The notes: generated by a model from the sequence alone, not told the origin. Counted from the first letter of the stretch, positions 17,394-26,868 are shown. The stretch is 64,000 nt of DNA from Terrimesophilobacter bigeumensis (GCF_039537265.1 NZ_BAABAE010000003.1:1302001-1366000); one strand, 5' to 3'. Translations and numbers: made by a program.

Positions 17394-18713
17394 TCAGAAC
17401 CAGACGTTGAGCCAGGGTGTGACTGGAGAACGGAAGAGCGCCGCGGCCGCGGCCCCGGCATCCGGAGTCAGCTCGGTGACGCGGCCGGACGCGGCGAGCA
17501 CCGTCGCCGACACTGCGCCGAGATAGAGCGAGGAGAGTTCGTTCACGGTCATCGCGAGGGCAGGGACGCCATCCGGAAACGCCCCTTCGACCCGCGTCAC
17601 CGAGCCGGCTCCGCCCCCTGCGGTCAGCAGGAACCGTCCCGCGGCGTAGCCGTAGACGTCGGAGACCTCGAGCCCGATCCGGCCATCGGCCGCATATCCC
17701 CTCGCCTCGAGCGCGATCGGCACGTCGAGGATGCGCACCCACAGGTGGTCCTCGATCGACTCCTTGATCGCGCGCTGGTCGGCCACCTGCCAGCGGAGCG
17801 GCTCATCGACCGAGCGAAGGTACGCACGCACCTCGCTCACCAGGTCCATGCCGAGCACGAAGCGCCAGAGCGCCGCGTACGCGTCGCCGGTCGTCGAGAG
17901 CAGGAACTCGAGTTCGAGCACGTGCTTCGTGAAGTCCTCCTCCCCACCCGTCGCCCGGTACAGAGCGAGCCCCTGCACGACCCCTGCCGCATCGTCGTAG
18001 CGGATCGCACGCAGCTTCTTCGCGCGATCCCTGTCGTCGCCCGCGAGCGCCACGAACTGGTCCCAGCGCAGTCCCCAGACGTCGATCTGACCCGGGACAC
18101 CGCCCCGCCCGCGGTCGTGCAGTTCGGGCAGCAGCGCCCGGGCGTCGTCGAGCGTCACGAACCGCAGTCTGCCCTCAGGCAGCGGCCCGACCCAGGTGGC
18201 CCGCCGCGTCTCGATCGTGAGGTTCGTCGCAAAGACCGCGGGGGCGAAGCCGAACCGCCCGTAGATCGTCGACTCAGAGACCGTGAGGATGGAGAGGGGC
18301 GCCCCCAGTGCGGATGCCGTGGCCAGTTCGGCCTCGAGCATGGCACGGGCGATCCCCCGCCTGCGATGGGCGGGGGAAACCGAGACAGAACTCACCGCCC
18401 AGGCCTCGACCGAATGCCCGCCGGGCAGGGAGAGCTCTGCCGGCCACGAGCTGACCGTCCCCACCGGTTCGGACACCGCATCCGCGCCCTCCTCCCACAC
18501 CCCGGTCGTTCGACGATGGGCGAGGCCCGCCATGCTCGCCGCGAGCGACTCCTGGTCCTGCCGCGAGCCGTGGAACCCGCGCGAAGTCGCCTGCAACCAG
18601 GCGCGGAACATCCCGGCGTCATCCGTGTCGACGAGGCCGAGCCGCAGGCCCGAACCGGAGAGTCGTCCGGCCGCCTCCGGGTCGACCGGATGGTGTGCGA
18701 AGTCGGAGGTCAT
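17394..18713 (-). CDS. eis: Eis-type GNAT acetyltransferase
   Basis: 439 aa. Eis enzymes multi-acetylate amines such as aminoglycosides and lysine residues. The acetyl-CoA loop is VSVSPAHRRRGIARAML, and ESTIYGRFGFAPA carries the conserved tyrosine acid of the family. The C-terminal half fits the second GNAT plus sterol-carrier-like domain. As in characterised Eis, the chain ends in phenylalanine (NVWF), whose free carboxylate is catalytic. Start: ATG 18713, 7 nt after TACCCT. The physiological substrate is unknown. Confidence 0.8.
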   Translation of the reverse strand: MTSDFAHHPVDPEAAGRLSGSGLRLGLVDTDDAGMFRAWLQATSRGFHGSRQDQESLAASMAGLAHRRTTGVWEEGADAVSEPVGTVSSWPAELSLPGGHSVEAWAVSSVSVSPAHRRRGIARAMLEAELATASALGAPLSILTVSESTIYGRFGFAPAVFATNLTIETRRATWVGPLPEGRLRFVTLDDARALLPELHDRGRGGVPGQIDVWGLRWDQFVALAGDDRDRAKKLRAIRYDDAAGVVQGLALYRATGGEEDFTKHVLELEFLLSTTGDAYAALWRFVLGMDLVSEVRAYLRSVDEPLRWQVADQRAIKESIEDHLWVRILDVPIALEARGYAADGRIGLEVSDVYGYAAGRFLLTAGGGAGSVTRVEGAFPDGVPALAMTVNELSSLYLGAVSATVLAASGRVTELTPDAGAAAAALFRSPVTPWLNVWF

Positions 18714-18859
18714 GGATGCAAGGGTACCCAGAACGGGTGACAGCCCGGTGCCCGATCCCCCGCGAATTGGGGCCTGCACCTCAACAGGAGAACAGCTAAC
18801 GTCAGAAGTGGGAAAGTTTCACGCGCGCGGGGTGTGGGAAGCCGCACCCAGGGAGATTC

Positions 18860-19534
18860 ATGTCGATGGATACGGCGAGCACCGTCATTATCGCTGGTTG
18901 GTATCCGGACCCCGCCGACGCCACCCAGGCCAGGTGGTGGGACGGCTCCCAGTGGACTCCGCAGACGAGGCCGCGCCATACCCCCGCGCCGGTCCAGGGC
19001 AACAGGTACTTCTCGCCCGTCCCGATCCGCACGGATGCGACGCTGCCGCCCATCGACCCGTACCGCCCGATGGAGAAGCGCCACAACACGCAGGGCTTCG
19101 TGTCGATGGCTGCCAAGCCGACCATCCAGTACTCTCCCACGCGCGCATACACCGGTTCGGTGTGGTGGCTCGCCACGATGCCGATCTGGTCGACCGTGCT
19201 CGTCATGGTCCTCGTGGTGGCGCTCGGCGAGTTCTTCAGCTTCTTCCCGCAATCCCTGCTCACCGTGCTCCTGCTCTTCACCGCCGTCGCCCTCACCATC
19301 CACGACCGCAAGGTGCTCCTGGCTGCGATGCATCCGACCGCGGCGTCGGCCTGGTGGTTCCTGCTCGGGCCGTTCATCTACCTCGTCGTGCGCTCGGTGC
19401 ACGTCACGAAGAACACCGGCCACGGCTGGGCGCCGGTCATCGTCTACCTCGTGAGTTCGATCGTTCCACTCGCCGCGATCCTCGCCTTCACCTCGCTCTA
19501 CGTCTTCATCGCGTCGATGATGGGCGCGGTCTGA
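18860..19534 (+). CDS. DUF2510 membrane protein
   Basis: 224 aa. N-terminal DUF2510 motif (AGWYPDPADATQARWWDG, residues about 12-29), a short linker to residue ~95, then four membrane segments. The third includes FLLGPFIYLVVRSVHVTKNTG, the shared module of the DUF2510 proteins here (compare 7108 and 25672). It has no periplasmic domain after the last helix. An AGGGAGA ribosome-binding site precedes ATG 18860. Function unknown. Confidence 0.72.
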   Translation: MSMDTASTVIIAGWYPDPADATQARWWDGSQWTPQTRPRHTPAPVQGNRYFSPVPIRTDATLPPIDPYRPMEKRHNTQGFVSMAAKPTIQYSPTRAYTGSVWWLATMPIWSTVLVMVLVVALGEFFSFFPQSLLTVLLLFTAVALTIHDRKVLLAAMHPTAASAWWFLLGPFIYLVVRSVHVTKNTGHGWAPVIVYLVSSIVPLAAILAFTSLYVFIASMMGAV

Positions 19535-19598
19535 AGCCTCGTCCCATCTGCTGCCGGTGCAGCCCGGCACGCTCCATGACGGAGTAGCGTCGGGAGAT

Positions 19599-21401
19599 GT
19601 GACCTACACCTCGCCCGCGGCCTTCACCACCCGTCCGACGCTGCGCGGAAGCTTCGGGATGACCGCCTCGACGCATTGGCTGGCCACCGCATCCGGCCAG
19701 GCCGTGCTGGAGCGCGGCGGCAACGCGTTCGACGCCGCGGTCGCCTGCGCGTTCGTCCTGCACGTCGTCGAGCCGCACCTCAACGGGCCGGGCGGCGACC
19801 TCGTCGGCATCTTCGCCACGGCGGATGCCCCCGGCACACCCATCGTGCTCATGGGCCAGGGGCCTGCGCCGGCGGGCGCCACGATCGACCATTACCGGGC
19901 GGAGGGGCTCACCCTCGTCCCCGGTGCCGGCGCCCTCGCCGCCGCGATCCCGGGCGCGGTGGATGCCTGGCTCCTGCTCCTGCGGGACCACGGGACCTGG
20001 GAGCTCGGCGATGTGCTCGCCTTCGCACTCGGCTACGCGCGGGACGGGCATCCCCTGCTCGAACGGGTCGCAGCGACGATCGCGCGCGTCTCCGAACTCT
20101 TCGAGCAGCACTGGCCCACCTCGGCGGCGCTCTGGATGCCCGGCGGGAGGGTTCCGGATGCCGGGGCCGTCTTCGCCAACCCGGCGCTCGCGCGCACCCT
20201 CGAACGGCTCGTGGCATCCGCCGTGGGCCCGACGAGGAAAGCCCGCATCGACGCCGCCCGCGATGAGTGGGCCACCGGATTCGTCGCCCGTGAGATCGAC
20301 GCGTTCGTGCGCTCACCGCACCGGCACTCGACCGGGGGCGATCATGCAGGAGTGATCCGTGCGGACGACCTCGCCGGGTTCCGCGCATCCTGCGAACCGG
20401 CCGTGACGGCCGACTTCCGCGACGTGACGGTCGCGAAGTCCGCCGCCTGGGGGCAGGGACCGGCGCTGCTGCAGATGCTCGGCATCCTCGACGGGTTCGA
20501 CGAGGAGCGGCTCGACCCCGCGAGTGCGATCGGCGCCCACACGATCCTCGAGGCGGAGAAGCTCGCGCTCGCCGACCGTGAGGCCTATTACGGGGACGCC
20601 GCAACCGTGCCACTCGACGTGCTGCTCTCGGCGGAGTATGCGGCCGAGCGGCGCGCGCTCATCGGTGACGAGGCCTCTCGCGAGTTCCGCCCTGGCGCTG
20701 TTCCCGGCCACGAGCCGTTCCTGCCCGAACTCCGGGAGGCTGACGACCTGCCGATCGCCTCTGCGGCCGGCCAGCGCTATGTGGGCGAGCCGACGGTCGA
20801 GAAGACCGGCGAGACGAAGGGCGACACGTGCCACCTCGACGTCATCGATCGCTGGGGCAACATCGTCTCTGTGACGCCCTCCGGTGGCTGGCTGCAGTCC
20901 TCCCCCACGATCCCCGAGCTCGGGTTCAGCCTTGGCACCCGCCTGCAGATGACCTGGCTCACACCGGGGACGCCCTCGTCGCTCATGCCCGGGCGACGCC
21001 CCCGCACGACGCTCACGCCGACGCTCCTGCTCAAGAACGGTCACGCCGTCGGCACTCTCGGCTCTCCGGGCGGCGACCAGCAGGATCAGTGGCAGCTCCC
21101 CTACCTGCTCCGCACGATCGTCGGCGGCTATACGCCGCAGCAGGCGATCGACGCCCCCACCCTGCACTCGACCTCGTTCCCCGACTCGTTCTGGCCGCGC
21201 ACCTGGGTGCCGGGCGGCGCTGTCGTGGAGGACCGCCTGGGCGCGGAGGTCATCGACTCCCTCGAAGCGCGCGGGCACGCCGTGACCCGTGCGGGCGACT
21301 GGGCGCTCGGGCGCCTCTCGTCCGTGGGCGTCGGCGACGACGGTGTGCTCTACGCCGCGGCGAATCCTCGGGGCAATCAGGGGTACGCGGCCGGGCGGTG
21401 A
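19599..21401 (+). CDS. ggt: Gamma-glutamyltransferase family protein
   Basis: 600 aa from the GTG at 19599. An Ntn-hydrolase that autocleaves before a threonine to form large and small subunits and transfers or hydrolyses gamma-glutamyl groups. The N-terminal GNAFDAAVACAFVLHVVEPHLNGPGGD is typical, and the cleavage site is KGDTCHLDVID with nucleophile T410. The small subunit has the RPRTTLTPTLL and GSPGGDQQ oxyanion segments. No signal peptide is visible, unlike secreted Ggt, so it may be cytoplasmic or belong to the acylase branch. TAGCGT lies 8 nt upstream of the chosen start; a GTG at 19557 is the alternative. Confidence 0.85.
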   Translation: MTYTSPAAFTTRPTLRGSFGMTASTHWLATASGQAVLERGGNAFDAAVACAFVLHVVEPHLNGPGGDLVGIFATADAPGTPIVLMGQGPAPAGATIDHYRAEGLTLVPGAGALAAAIPGAVDAWLLLLRDHGTWELGDVLAFALGYARDGHPLLERVAATIARVSELFEQHWPTSAALWMPGGRVPDAGAVFANPALARTLERLVASAVGPTRKARIDAARDEWATGFVAREIDAFVRSPHRHSTGGDHAGVIRADDLAGFRASCEPAVTADFRDVTVAKSAAWGQGPALLQMLGILDGFDEERLDPASAIGAHTILEAEKLALADREAYYGDAATVPLDVLLSAEYAAERRALIGDEASREFRPGAVPGHEPFLPELREADDLPIASAAGQRYVGEPTVEKTGETKGDTCHLDVIDRWGNIVSVTPSGGWLQSSPTIPELGFSLGTRLQMTWLTPGTPSSLMPGRRPRTTLTPTLLLKNGHAVGTLGSPGGDQQDQWQLPYLLRTIVGGYTPQQAIDAPTLHSTSFPDSFWPRTWVPGGAVVEDRLGAEVIDSLEARGHAVTRAGDWALGRLSSVGVGDDGVLYAAANPRGNQGYAAGR

Positions 21402-21451
21402 CCGGGTGCGGGCGCGCAGCAATTCCCGGCCGCACGACCTACGCTGGAGAC

Positions 21452-21940
21452 ATGGATCTCAAGGACATCACACTCACCACGATCGACGGCGAGGAGACCA
21501 CCTTCGGCGAGTACGCCGGCAAGGCGGTCATGGTGGTCAACGTCGCCTCCAAGTGCGGCAACACCCCGCAGTACGCAGGTCTCGAGAAGCTCTACGAGCA
21601 GTTCGGGGAGCGCGGGTTCACGGTCCTCGGATTCCCCTGCAACCAGTTCATGTTCCAGGAACCGGGCAGCGCCGCCGACATCCAGGAGTTCTGCTCCACG
21701 ACCTACGGCGTGACCTTCCCGATGTTCGACAAGGTGCACGTCAACGGTCGGCACCGGCACCCGCTCTACGAGCAGCTCACGGCCGTGAAGGATGCCCAGG
21801 GCGCAGCGGGCAAGGTGGAGTGGAACTTCGAGAAGTTCCTGATCAGCCCCGACGGCACGGTGCAGCGATTCCGCCCAGGCGTGCAGCCGGATGCGCCGGA
21901 GATCCTCGAGGCGATCGAGAAGGCGCTTCCCGCCGTCTGA
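21452..21940 (+). CDS. Glutathione peroxidase family (thiol peroxidase)
   Basis: 162 aa. Thioredoxin-fold peroxidase. The peroxidatic residue is cysteine (C35 in ASKCGNT), not selenocysteine. The partner glutamine is in FPCNQF and the tryptophan in VEWNFEKFL. The resolving cysteine region LGFPCNQF is present, as in thioredoxin-dependent members. Since actinobacteria use mycothiol rather than glutathione, thioredoxin is the likelier reductant. Start: ATG 21452, 6 nt after TACGCT. Confidence 0.9.
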   Translation: MDLKDITLTTIDGEETTFGEYAGKAVMVVNVASKCGNTPQYAGLEKLYEQFGERGFTVLGFPCNQFMFQEPGSAADIQEFCSTTYGVTFPMFDKVHVNGRHRHPLYEQLTAVKDAQGAAGKVEWNFEKFLISPDGTVQRFRPGVQPDAPEILEAIEKALPAV

Positions 21941-21950
21941 GCCGGGCCGG

Positions 21951-22559
21951 TCAGGCTCGCGGCGCCGAGTCGGGCGCGCGCTTCTGAGGATGCGGGGCTT
22001 CATGCCGGGCGAGCTGCTCGACGAACCCGGCGATTCTGCGAGCCCGCGCATCCGGGTCGGTGAGCTGGCTCAACCTGAAGTACAGGGCGTAGCGGTTCTG
22101 CGAGGTGAGCACCTCGTACATCGCCTGCGCCTCTGGCACGGCGGCGATCGCCGCGAGCAGGTCCGCTGGGGGCTGCGCCGTCGCCGAGCCCGCGTAAGCG
22201 CGTTCCCACCGGCCGTCGGCCTTCGCCGCGTCGACTGCCGCGCGCCCGGCCGGGCGCATTCGACCCTCGGCCTCGAGTCGCTCGACATGGCCGATGTTGC
22301 GCAGCGACCAGATGCTGCGCCTGCCCCTCGGCCCGAACCGCTGGAACGTGGTCTCCTCGTCGCGCCGCCCGGCCTGACCGTCGATCCAGCCGAAGCACAA
22401 GGCCTCGTCGAGGGCTCCGGCGTAGAAGAGCGCGGTCACCGTGCCGCCCTTGCGCGAGAGGATGAGGCGCACGCCCTCCGAGGTGGCGTGGTTCTCCTCG
22501 AGCCAGGCGTGCCATGCCGCCGCATCCGGCAACTGCAGCTCAGGGAGTTCGACGGGCAT
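21951..22559 (-). CDS. YdeI/OmdA-family protein
   Basis: 202 aa. Recognisable features of the YdeI (bacteriocin-protection/OmpD-associated) family: WHAWLEENHATSEGVRLI at the N-terminus, YAGALDEALCFGWIDGQ, and RFGPRGRRSIWSLRNIGHVERLEAEGRM in the middle. The role is poorly known; members are associated with envelope stress and peptide resistance. Start ATG 22559, 6 nt after TAGGCT on the minus strand, facing the divergent small GNAT gene. Confidence 0.75.
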   Translation of the reverse strand: MPVELPELQLPDAAAWHAWLEENHATSEGVRLILSRKGGTVTALFYAGALDEALCFGWIDGQAGRRDEETTFQRFGPRGRRSIWSLRNIGHVERLEAEGRMRPAGRAAVDAAKADGRWERAYAGSATAQPPADLLAAIAAVPEAQAMYEVLTSQNRYALYFRLSQLTDPDARARRIAGFVEQLARHEAPHPQKRAPDSAPRA

Positions 22560-22616
22560 GCCACGAGCCTAATCAGGCCCCCGGCGGAGTTGACGCGTCC
22601 CGGATAGGCTGGAGAC

Positions 22617-22901
22617 ATGAGCAAGGAACTCGTGAAGGAACCGGATGCCGACCGTTACACCCTGCGGATCGATGGCGATCTCGCGAGCGCCGTCGACTAC
22701 CGGGTCAGCGGCGACTCGATCTCGTTCACCCACACCTTCACCGACCCGAAGCGCCGGGGCCAGGGTCTCGCGGCCGAGATCGTGAAGTTCGCGATCGACG
22801 ACGTCGAGGCGACGACCGACTATCGCGTCGTGCCGATGTGCTGGTACGTCGGCGAGTGGTTCGACAAGCACCCCGAGCGTGCGGGGCTGTTGACGCGCTA
22901 G
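22617..22901 (+). CDS. Small YjdJ/NATD1-like N-acetyltransferase
   Basis: 94 aa. A minimal GNAT fold with the acetyl-CoA loop DPKRRGQGLAAEIV and the C-terminal VVPMCWYVGEWFDKHPE block, matching the YjdJ/NATD1 group. Some members act on small molecules or protein N-termini, but the substrate is unknown. Start ATG 22617 is 6 nt after TAGGCT. It ends 13 bp before the convergent gene. Confidence 0.75.
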   Translation: MSKELVKEPDADRYTLRIDGDLASAVDYRVSGDSISFTHTFTDPKRRGQGLAAEIVKFAIDDVEATTDYRVVPMCWYVGEWFDKHPERAGLLTR

Positions 22902-22914
22902 AGCCGACGCCCGC

Positions 22915-24066
22915 TCAGGCGTGCGGCCCGACCGGCACCTCGCCCAGCACGAGTTCGATCTCCGCGCCGACGATCCGCCCGACACGATGCGCTTCGGCCT
23001 CGAGCGCCACGCGTCGCCGCTGCGACAGGGTGCTGAACGGCTCGACCGTCATGGTGGCCCGCCGGGCCCGGCGCTTGAGGTGCCAGATCCCGCCCGCGAT
23101 GCCGCCGAGCAGCAGCACCGGATAGTTTCCCGCCTGGCCCCCCGCGAGTGCGCGATCCCAGGCTCGCCCCGGGAACAGTTTCTCCCGCGGCCAGGAGCCG
23201 ACGACGTACGGGTCGAAATACGGTAGTAACCGCAGGTCGGGCAGCGAGTCGTTGCCGAATGCGGTGTCCCCGGCGTTCACCCAGGACTCGCGCCCCAGTA
23301 GGTCGACTCGGTCCAGGCCCGCATGATCGAGAGCCGCCCGCGCGAACAGCTCCTGCGCCCGGCCGACCCGGATCGCGAGCCACCGTGCGTAGTCGCCCGG
23401 CATCGCCGGACCGTAGGAGTGCAGGTAGCGACGCAGGAGCCTGAGGTCGGCATCCGGAACCGGTTCGAAATCCGGGGCGGGTAAGTAGGTGACCCTGGTC
23501 CCGCGATTCGCGCCGAACACGAGGATGCCGGCATGAGCGGCCGGGATGATCGCCTGCCGCCAACGCGGAGACCATCCGCCGAAGGCCGGCACCGTCCTCT
23601 CCCCCGCCCAGGGCCCCAACCGGGAGAGGACCGCATTGTCGAGCTCGTCGGTCGTGAGCCCGGTGCCGTCCGCGCCGGCGGGGATCGCCCCGAGCGCATC
23701 CGCCACCGCCGCGAGCACCTCGTCGAGCTGACCCGGTTCGAGGCGCACACCCTCGGGCTGGCCCGTCGAGACCGGCAGCGCCCGGAGCGCGCCGAGCCAC
23801 TCGCCGAGTTCCGAGGCGGGCAGCAGGTGGACGGTGCCGCGCGGCCCGAAGGTCTTCACAAGCAGTCCGTCTCGCCGGATCGCCGCCGCGAGATCGGATG
23901 CCGCCGCCCCGCGGGTCCGGATGCCCACGGCCAGTTCCGCCGCCGACATCACCTGGGCGTGGGCGCCGACCATGGCCGACACCGCGGAGACGACATCGGG
24001 CAACGGCCGGGAAAGACCATGCCGCGAGAGACGGCGCGCGGTCACATCGCGCCAGCTGACCTGCAT
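22915..24066 (-). CDS. Winged-helix protein of the AlkZ-like (HTH_42) family
   Basis: 383 aa. The family comprises DNA glycosylases that unhook crosslinks or remove alkylated bases, often encoded with antibiotic clusters. The N-terminal winged-helix region includes VSAMVGAHAQVMSAAELAVGIR, where AlkZ carries a QxQ or QxD catalytic motif; here the first position is histidine (HAQ), so glycosylase activity is uncertain. The FGPRGTVHLLP segment and the C-terminal GGIAGGIWHLKRR and VEPFSTLSQRRR are characteristic. Start ATG 24066 is 6 nt after TAGTGT. Confidence 0.75.
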   Translation of the reverse strand: MQVSWRDVTARRLSRHGLSRPLPDVVSAVSAMVGAHAQVMSAAELAVGIRTRGAAASDLAAAIRRDGLLVKTFGPRGTVHLLPASELGEWLGALRALPVSTGQPEGVRLEPGQLDEVLAAVADALGAIPAGADGTGLTTDELDNAVLSRLGPWAGERTVPAFGGWSPRWRQAIIPAAHAGILVFGANRGTRVTYLPAPDFEPVPDADLRLLRRYLHSYGPAMPGDYARWLAIRVGRAQELFARAALDHAGLDRVDLLGRESWVNAGDTAFGNDSLPDLRLLPYFDPYVVGSWPREKLFPGRAWDRALAGGQAGNYPVLLLGGIAGGIWHLKRRARRATMTVEPFSTLSQRRRVALEAEAHRVGRIVGAEIELVLGEVPVGPHA

Positions 24067-24167
24067 GCGGAAACACTACTGCCCACTAGTGACGCGGGGG
24101 CCCGGCGACCACTACGGTGGAGCAAACCGAGTCGGCCCGACCGACCGAGCAATGCTAAGGAGAAACA

Positions 24168-25484
24168 ATGGCGCTTCCCTGGAAACTGCATGGCGATGGA
24201 AAGGATGTCGCCGCAGACGACATCATCCTTCCCGAAGAGAGACTGTCGTGGCTGCGAACCATCGGATTCGGCGGCCAGCACGTCGTCGCGATGTTCGGCG
24301 CCACATTCCTCGTCCCGATCATCACCGGGTTCCCGCCCGCGACGACCCTGCTGTTCTCCGGTATCGGAACGCTGCTGTTCCTCATCATCACCGCGAACAG
24401 GCTTCCGAGCTACGTCGGATCGTCGTTCGCGTTCATCGCCCCCATCCTCGCGGCCAATGCTGCGACCGGCGGACTCGGCGTTGCACTCGGCGGCATCATC
24501 GTCACCGGTGCGGTGCTGGCGATCGTGGGCATCATCGTCCACTTCTCCGGGACGCGATGGATCAACGCGCTGCTGCCCGCCGTGGTGAGCGGCTCGATCG
24601 TCGCCCTCATCGGGTTCGCGCTCGCGCCGGTCGCCGGTACCAACTTCGCAGCGTCACCGTGGATCGCGCTTATCACGCTCTTCGCGGTCATCCTCTGCGC
24701 CGTGCTGTTCAAGGGGTTCATCGGACGCCTGTCGATCCTCATCGGTGTCGTCGTCGGCTACATCGCCGCGGTGATCGCCGGCGAGGTGGACTTCTCCAAA
24801 GTGGCGGACGCCGCCTGGGTCGGCCTGCCCACGTTCACGACGCCGGTCTTCGACGCGCAGTATCTCCCGATCTACCTCATGTTCCTCCCCGTCGTGCTCG
24901 CGCTCGTCGCGGAGAACGTCGGGCACATCAAGGGCGTCGGCCAGCTCATCAACCGCGACCTCGACCCGCTCACCGGCCGCGCGCTCTTCGCCGACGGTGC
25001 GGCGACGGTCATCGCCGGACTCGGCGGCGGATCGGCTACCACGACCTACGGTGAGAACATCGGGGTCATGGCCGCCACGAAGATCTTCTCGACGGCCGCA
25101 TACTGGGTCGCCGGCATCGTGGCGATCCTGCTCGGCCTCTCCCCGAAGGTCGGCGAGATCATCAACACGATCCCGCCAGGGGTCATCGGCGGCGTGACGA
25201 CGGCACTCTACGGCCTCATCGGCATCATCGGTGTGCGCATCTGGGTCGAGAACAAGGTCGACTTCTCGCGTCCGAAGAACCAGATGACCGCGGGTATCGC
25301 GCTCGTCATGGGCATCGCGAACTACACGCTCGCCTTCGGCGAGGTCAAGTTCGAGGGCATCATCCTGGGCACGGTTGCGGCGGTCGTGGTGTACCACCTC
25401 ATGAACGCGCTCGAGAAGTTGCGCGGAGGGACCTCATCGGCCGACGCCCCGAAGGCGAAGACCGAAGCGAGGGTCTCCGGCTGA
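24168..25484 (+). CDS. uraA: Uracil-xanthine (UraA-type) permease
   Basis: 438 aa NCS2 transporter. It matches UraA closely: LRTIGFGGQHVVAMFGATFLVPIITG at the N-terminus, PSYVGSSFAFIAPI, and in the second half AENVGHIKGVGQ and ATTTYGENIGVMA (substrate-binding helices 8-10). Fourteen helices fit the family. An AAGGAG ribosome-binding site lies 6 nt upstream of the ATG. A strong terminator follows at 25507. Together with the purine permease at 8.5 kb it suggests active nucleobase salvage. Confidence 0.9.
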   Translation: MALPWKLHGDGKDVAADDIILPEERLSWLRTIGFGGQHVVAMFGATFLVPIITGFPPATTLLFSGIGTLLFLIITANRLPSYVGSSFAFIAPILAANAATGGLGVALGGIIVTGAVLAIVGIIVHFSGTRWINALLPAVVSGSIVALIGFALAPVAGTNFAASPWIALITLFAVILCAVLFKGFIGRLSILIGVVVGYIAAVIAGEVDFSKVADAAWVGLPTFTTPVFDAQYLPIYLMFLPVVLALVAENVGHIKGVGQLINRDLDPLTGRALFADGAATVIAGLGGGSATTTYGENIGVMAATKIFSTAAYWVAGIVAILLGLSPKVGEIINTIPPGVIGGVTTALYGLIGIIGVRIWVENKVDFSRPKNQMTAGIALVMGIANYTLAFGEVKFEGIILGTVAAVVVYHLMNALEKLRGGTSSADAPKAKTEARVSG

Positions 25485-25506
25485 GTCCAGCTCGAACCGG
25501 ACCCGA

Positions 25507-25540
25507 GAGGGGGATGTCCGCGTGGCGTCCCCCTCTTTTT
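25507..25540 (+). terminator. Rho-independent terminator of the uracil permease gene
   Basis: An 8-bp stem with arms GAGGGGGA (25507-25514) and TCCCCCTC (25528-25535) and a 13-nt loop is followed directly by TTTTT (25536-25540). This is the clearest canonical intrinsic terminator in the window and separates the permease from the DUF2510 gene. Confidence 0.88.
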
Positions 25541-25671
25541 CCGTGAGCGGCCCCCGTTTTCGATAGCCTTGAACCACGACACCCCCAGCCTTGGGGGGCG
25601 ACCCGGCCGGATGCCGTGCATAGAATCGTGAGAATCCGGCTGAACCCGAATCAGTGGAGAGGACTACGCTC

Positions 25672-26868
25672 ATGGCGCCAGACCAGGCCGCTCCTGTGCC
25701 TGCTGGTTGGTACCCCGACCCCTACTCGGCCTCCGAACTGCGCTGGTGGGACGGTCAGAACTGGACCGACTCCGTCCATCCGCCGGTGACCCCGCCTGCC
25801 GCGACTCCTGCCGCCGCTCCCGAGCCGGTCGTTTCAGCACCGACCTCACCTGAGCCCGCCACCCCTGAACCCGTCACCTCCGCACCCGTCACCCCGGAAC
25901 CGGTCACCTCCGCACCCGTCACCCCGGAACCCGTCACCCCAGTGCCAGCCGCCCCCGTGCCTGCCGCTGCCGAACCGGCACCACTCATCGAGCCCGCTCC
26001 CACCGAGGTGCTGCCCTCGCGCCGGGAGCTTCGTGCCAGAACAGCCGCCACGGCGGACGCTCACAGCGGCCCCGCCGCAGCTCCGACGGCCGACGCTGCC
26101 GATGCAGCGGCCTCACAGCCCCCCGCGACAGTGCCGGCGTCTGCTCCGGCGCCTTCCCCCGCGCCCGACTCCGCAGAGCCGTCGTCGTCCAACTGGCTCC
26201 CAGGCGGTGCCGCGCTCGGAACCGGTGCCGCTGTCAGCGCAGCCCCGACCTCCGGCTCAGCGGGCCAGGGCCTTCCCGCACCTGCCTCGTCCTCGCTGCT
26301 CGCCACCCCGGCCGCCTCTCCGGTCACCGAGCCTGCGGCATCCGGCTCCGGGGAGACCGGAACGGCGCCGGCTCCGAACGCCTGGGCCCGGGAACCCGTG
26401 AACGCCGCGATCGCGACGGACGACCTCTACAGCAATGCCGCGACCCGCAAGGCGACGATCTCCGGATGGTTCATCGCGTTCATGCCGCTCTTCACGGGCA
26501 TCCTCTCGATCGCCGCGGTCAAGGGCGCCGAGAACTATCCGCGCTACATCCCGGCCACCTTCGAATGGTGGATGCTCGCGGGCGGTGTCGTGGTCGTGCT
26601 CTACCTCGTCACGATCCTGCTCGCGGTCGCCGACCGCAGCAAGCTCGACTGGGCGGGCTACACCCGGCCTGCGCACTGGGCCTGGGCGGTTCTCACCGCA
26701 CCGGTGTATCTCCTCGTCCGCACGATCGCGGTCAAGCGGGAGACGGGGCGCAACTCCGCGCTGCTCTGGGTCTGGCTCGTACTGGCCGCTGCGCTCGTGG
26801 GCGCGTGGTTCGCCGCGAACTACTTCGTACCCGAGCTGCTCGCGCCCTACACGCTGCCGTTCGTCTGA
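25672..26868 (+). CDS. DUF2510 membrane protein with long Pro/Ala-rich linker
   Basis: 398 aa. The DUF2510 motif AGWYPDPYSASELRWWDG is at about residues 10-27, followed by a ~220-residue linker rich in Pro, Ala, Glu and Ser, including PEPVTSAPVT repeats (30-bp units at 25872-25931). Four membrane helices follow, with AHWAWAVLTAPVYLLVRT, the module shared with the DUF2510 protein at 7108. It ends right after the last helix. Chosen start ATG 25672 has GGAGAGGA 8 nt upstream; the in-frame GTG at 25654 is part of that site. Function unknown. Confidence 0.72.
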   Translation: MAPDQAAPVPAGWYPDPYSASELRWWDGQNWTDSVHPPVTPPAATPAAAPEPVVSAPTSPEPATPEPVTSAPVTPEPVTSAPVTPEPVTPVPAAPVPAAAEPAPLIEPAPTEVLPSRRELRARTAATADAHSGPAAAPTADAADAAASQPPATVPASAPAPSPAPDSAEPSSSNWLPGGAALGTGAAVSAAPTSGSAGQGLPAPASSSLLATPAASPVTEPAASGSGETGTAPAPNAWAREPVNAAIATDDLYSNAATRKATISGWFIAFMPLFTGILSIAAVKGAENYPRYIPATFEWWMLAGGVVVVLYLVTILLAVADRSKLDWAGYTRPAHWAWAVLTAPVYLLVRTIAVKRETGRNSALLWVWLVLAAALVGAWFAANYFVPELLAPYTLPFV

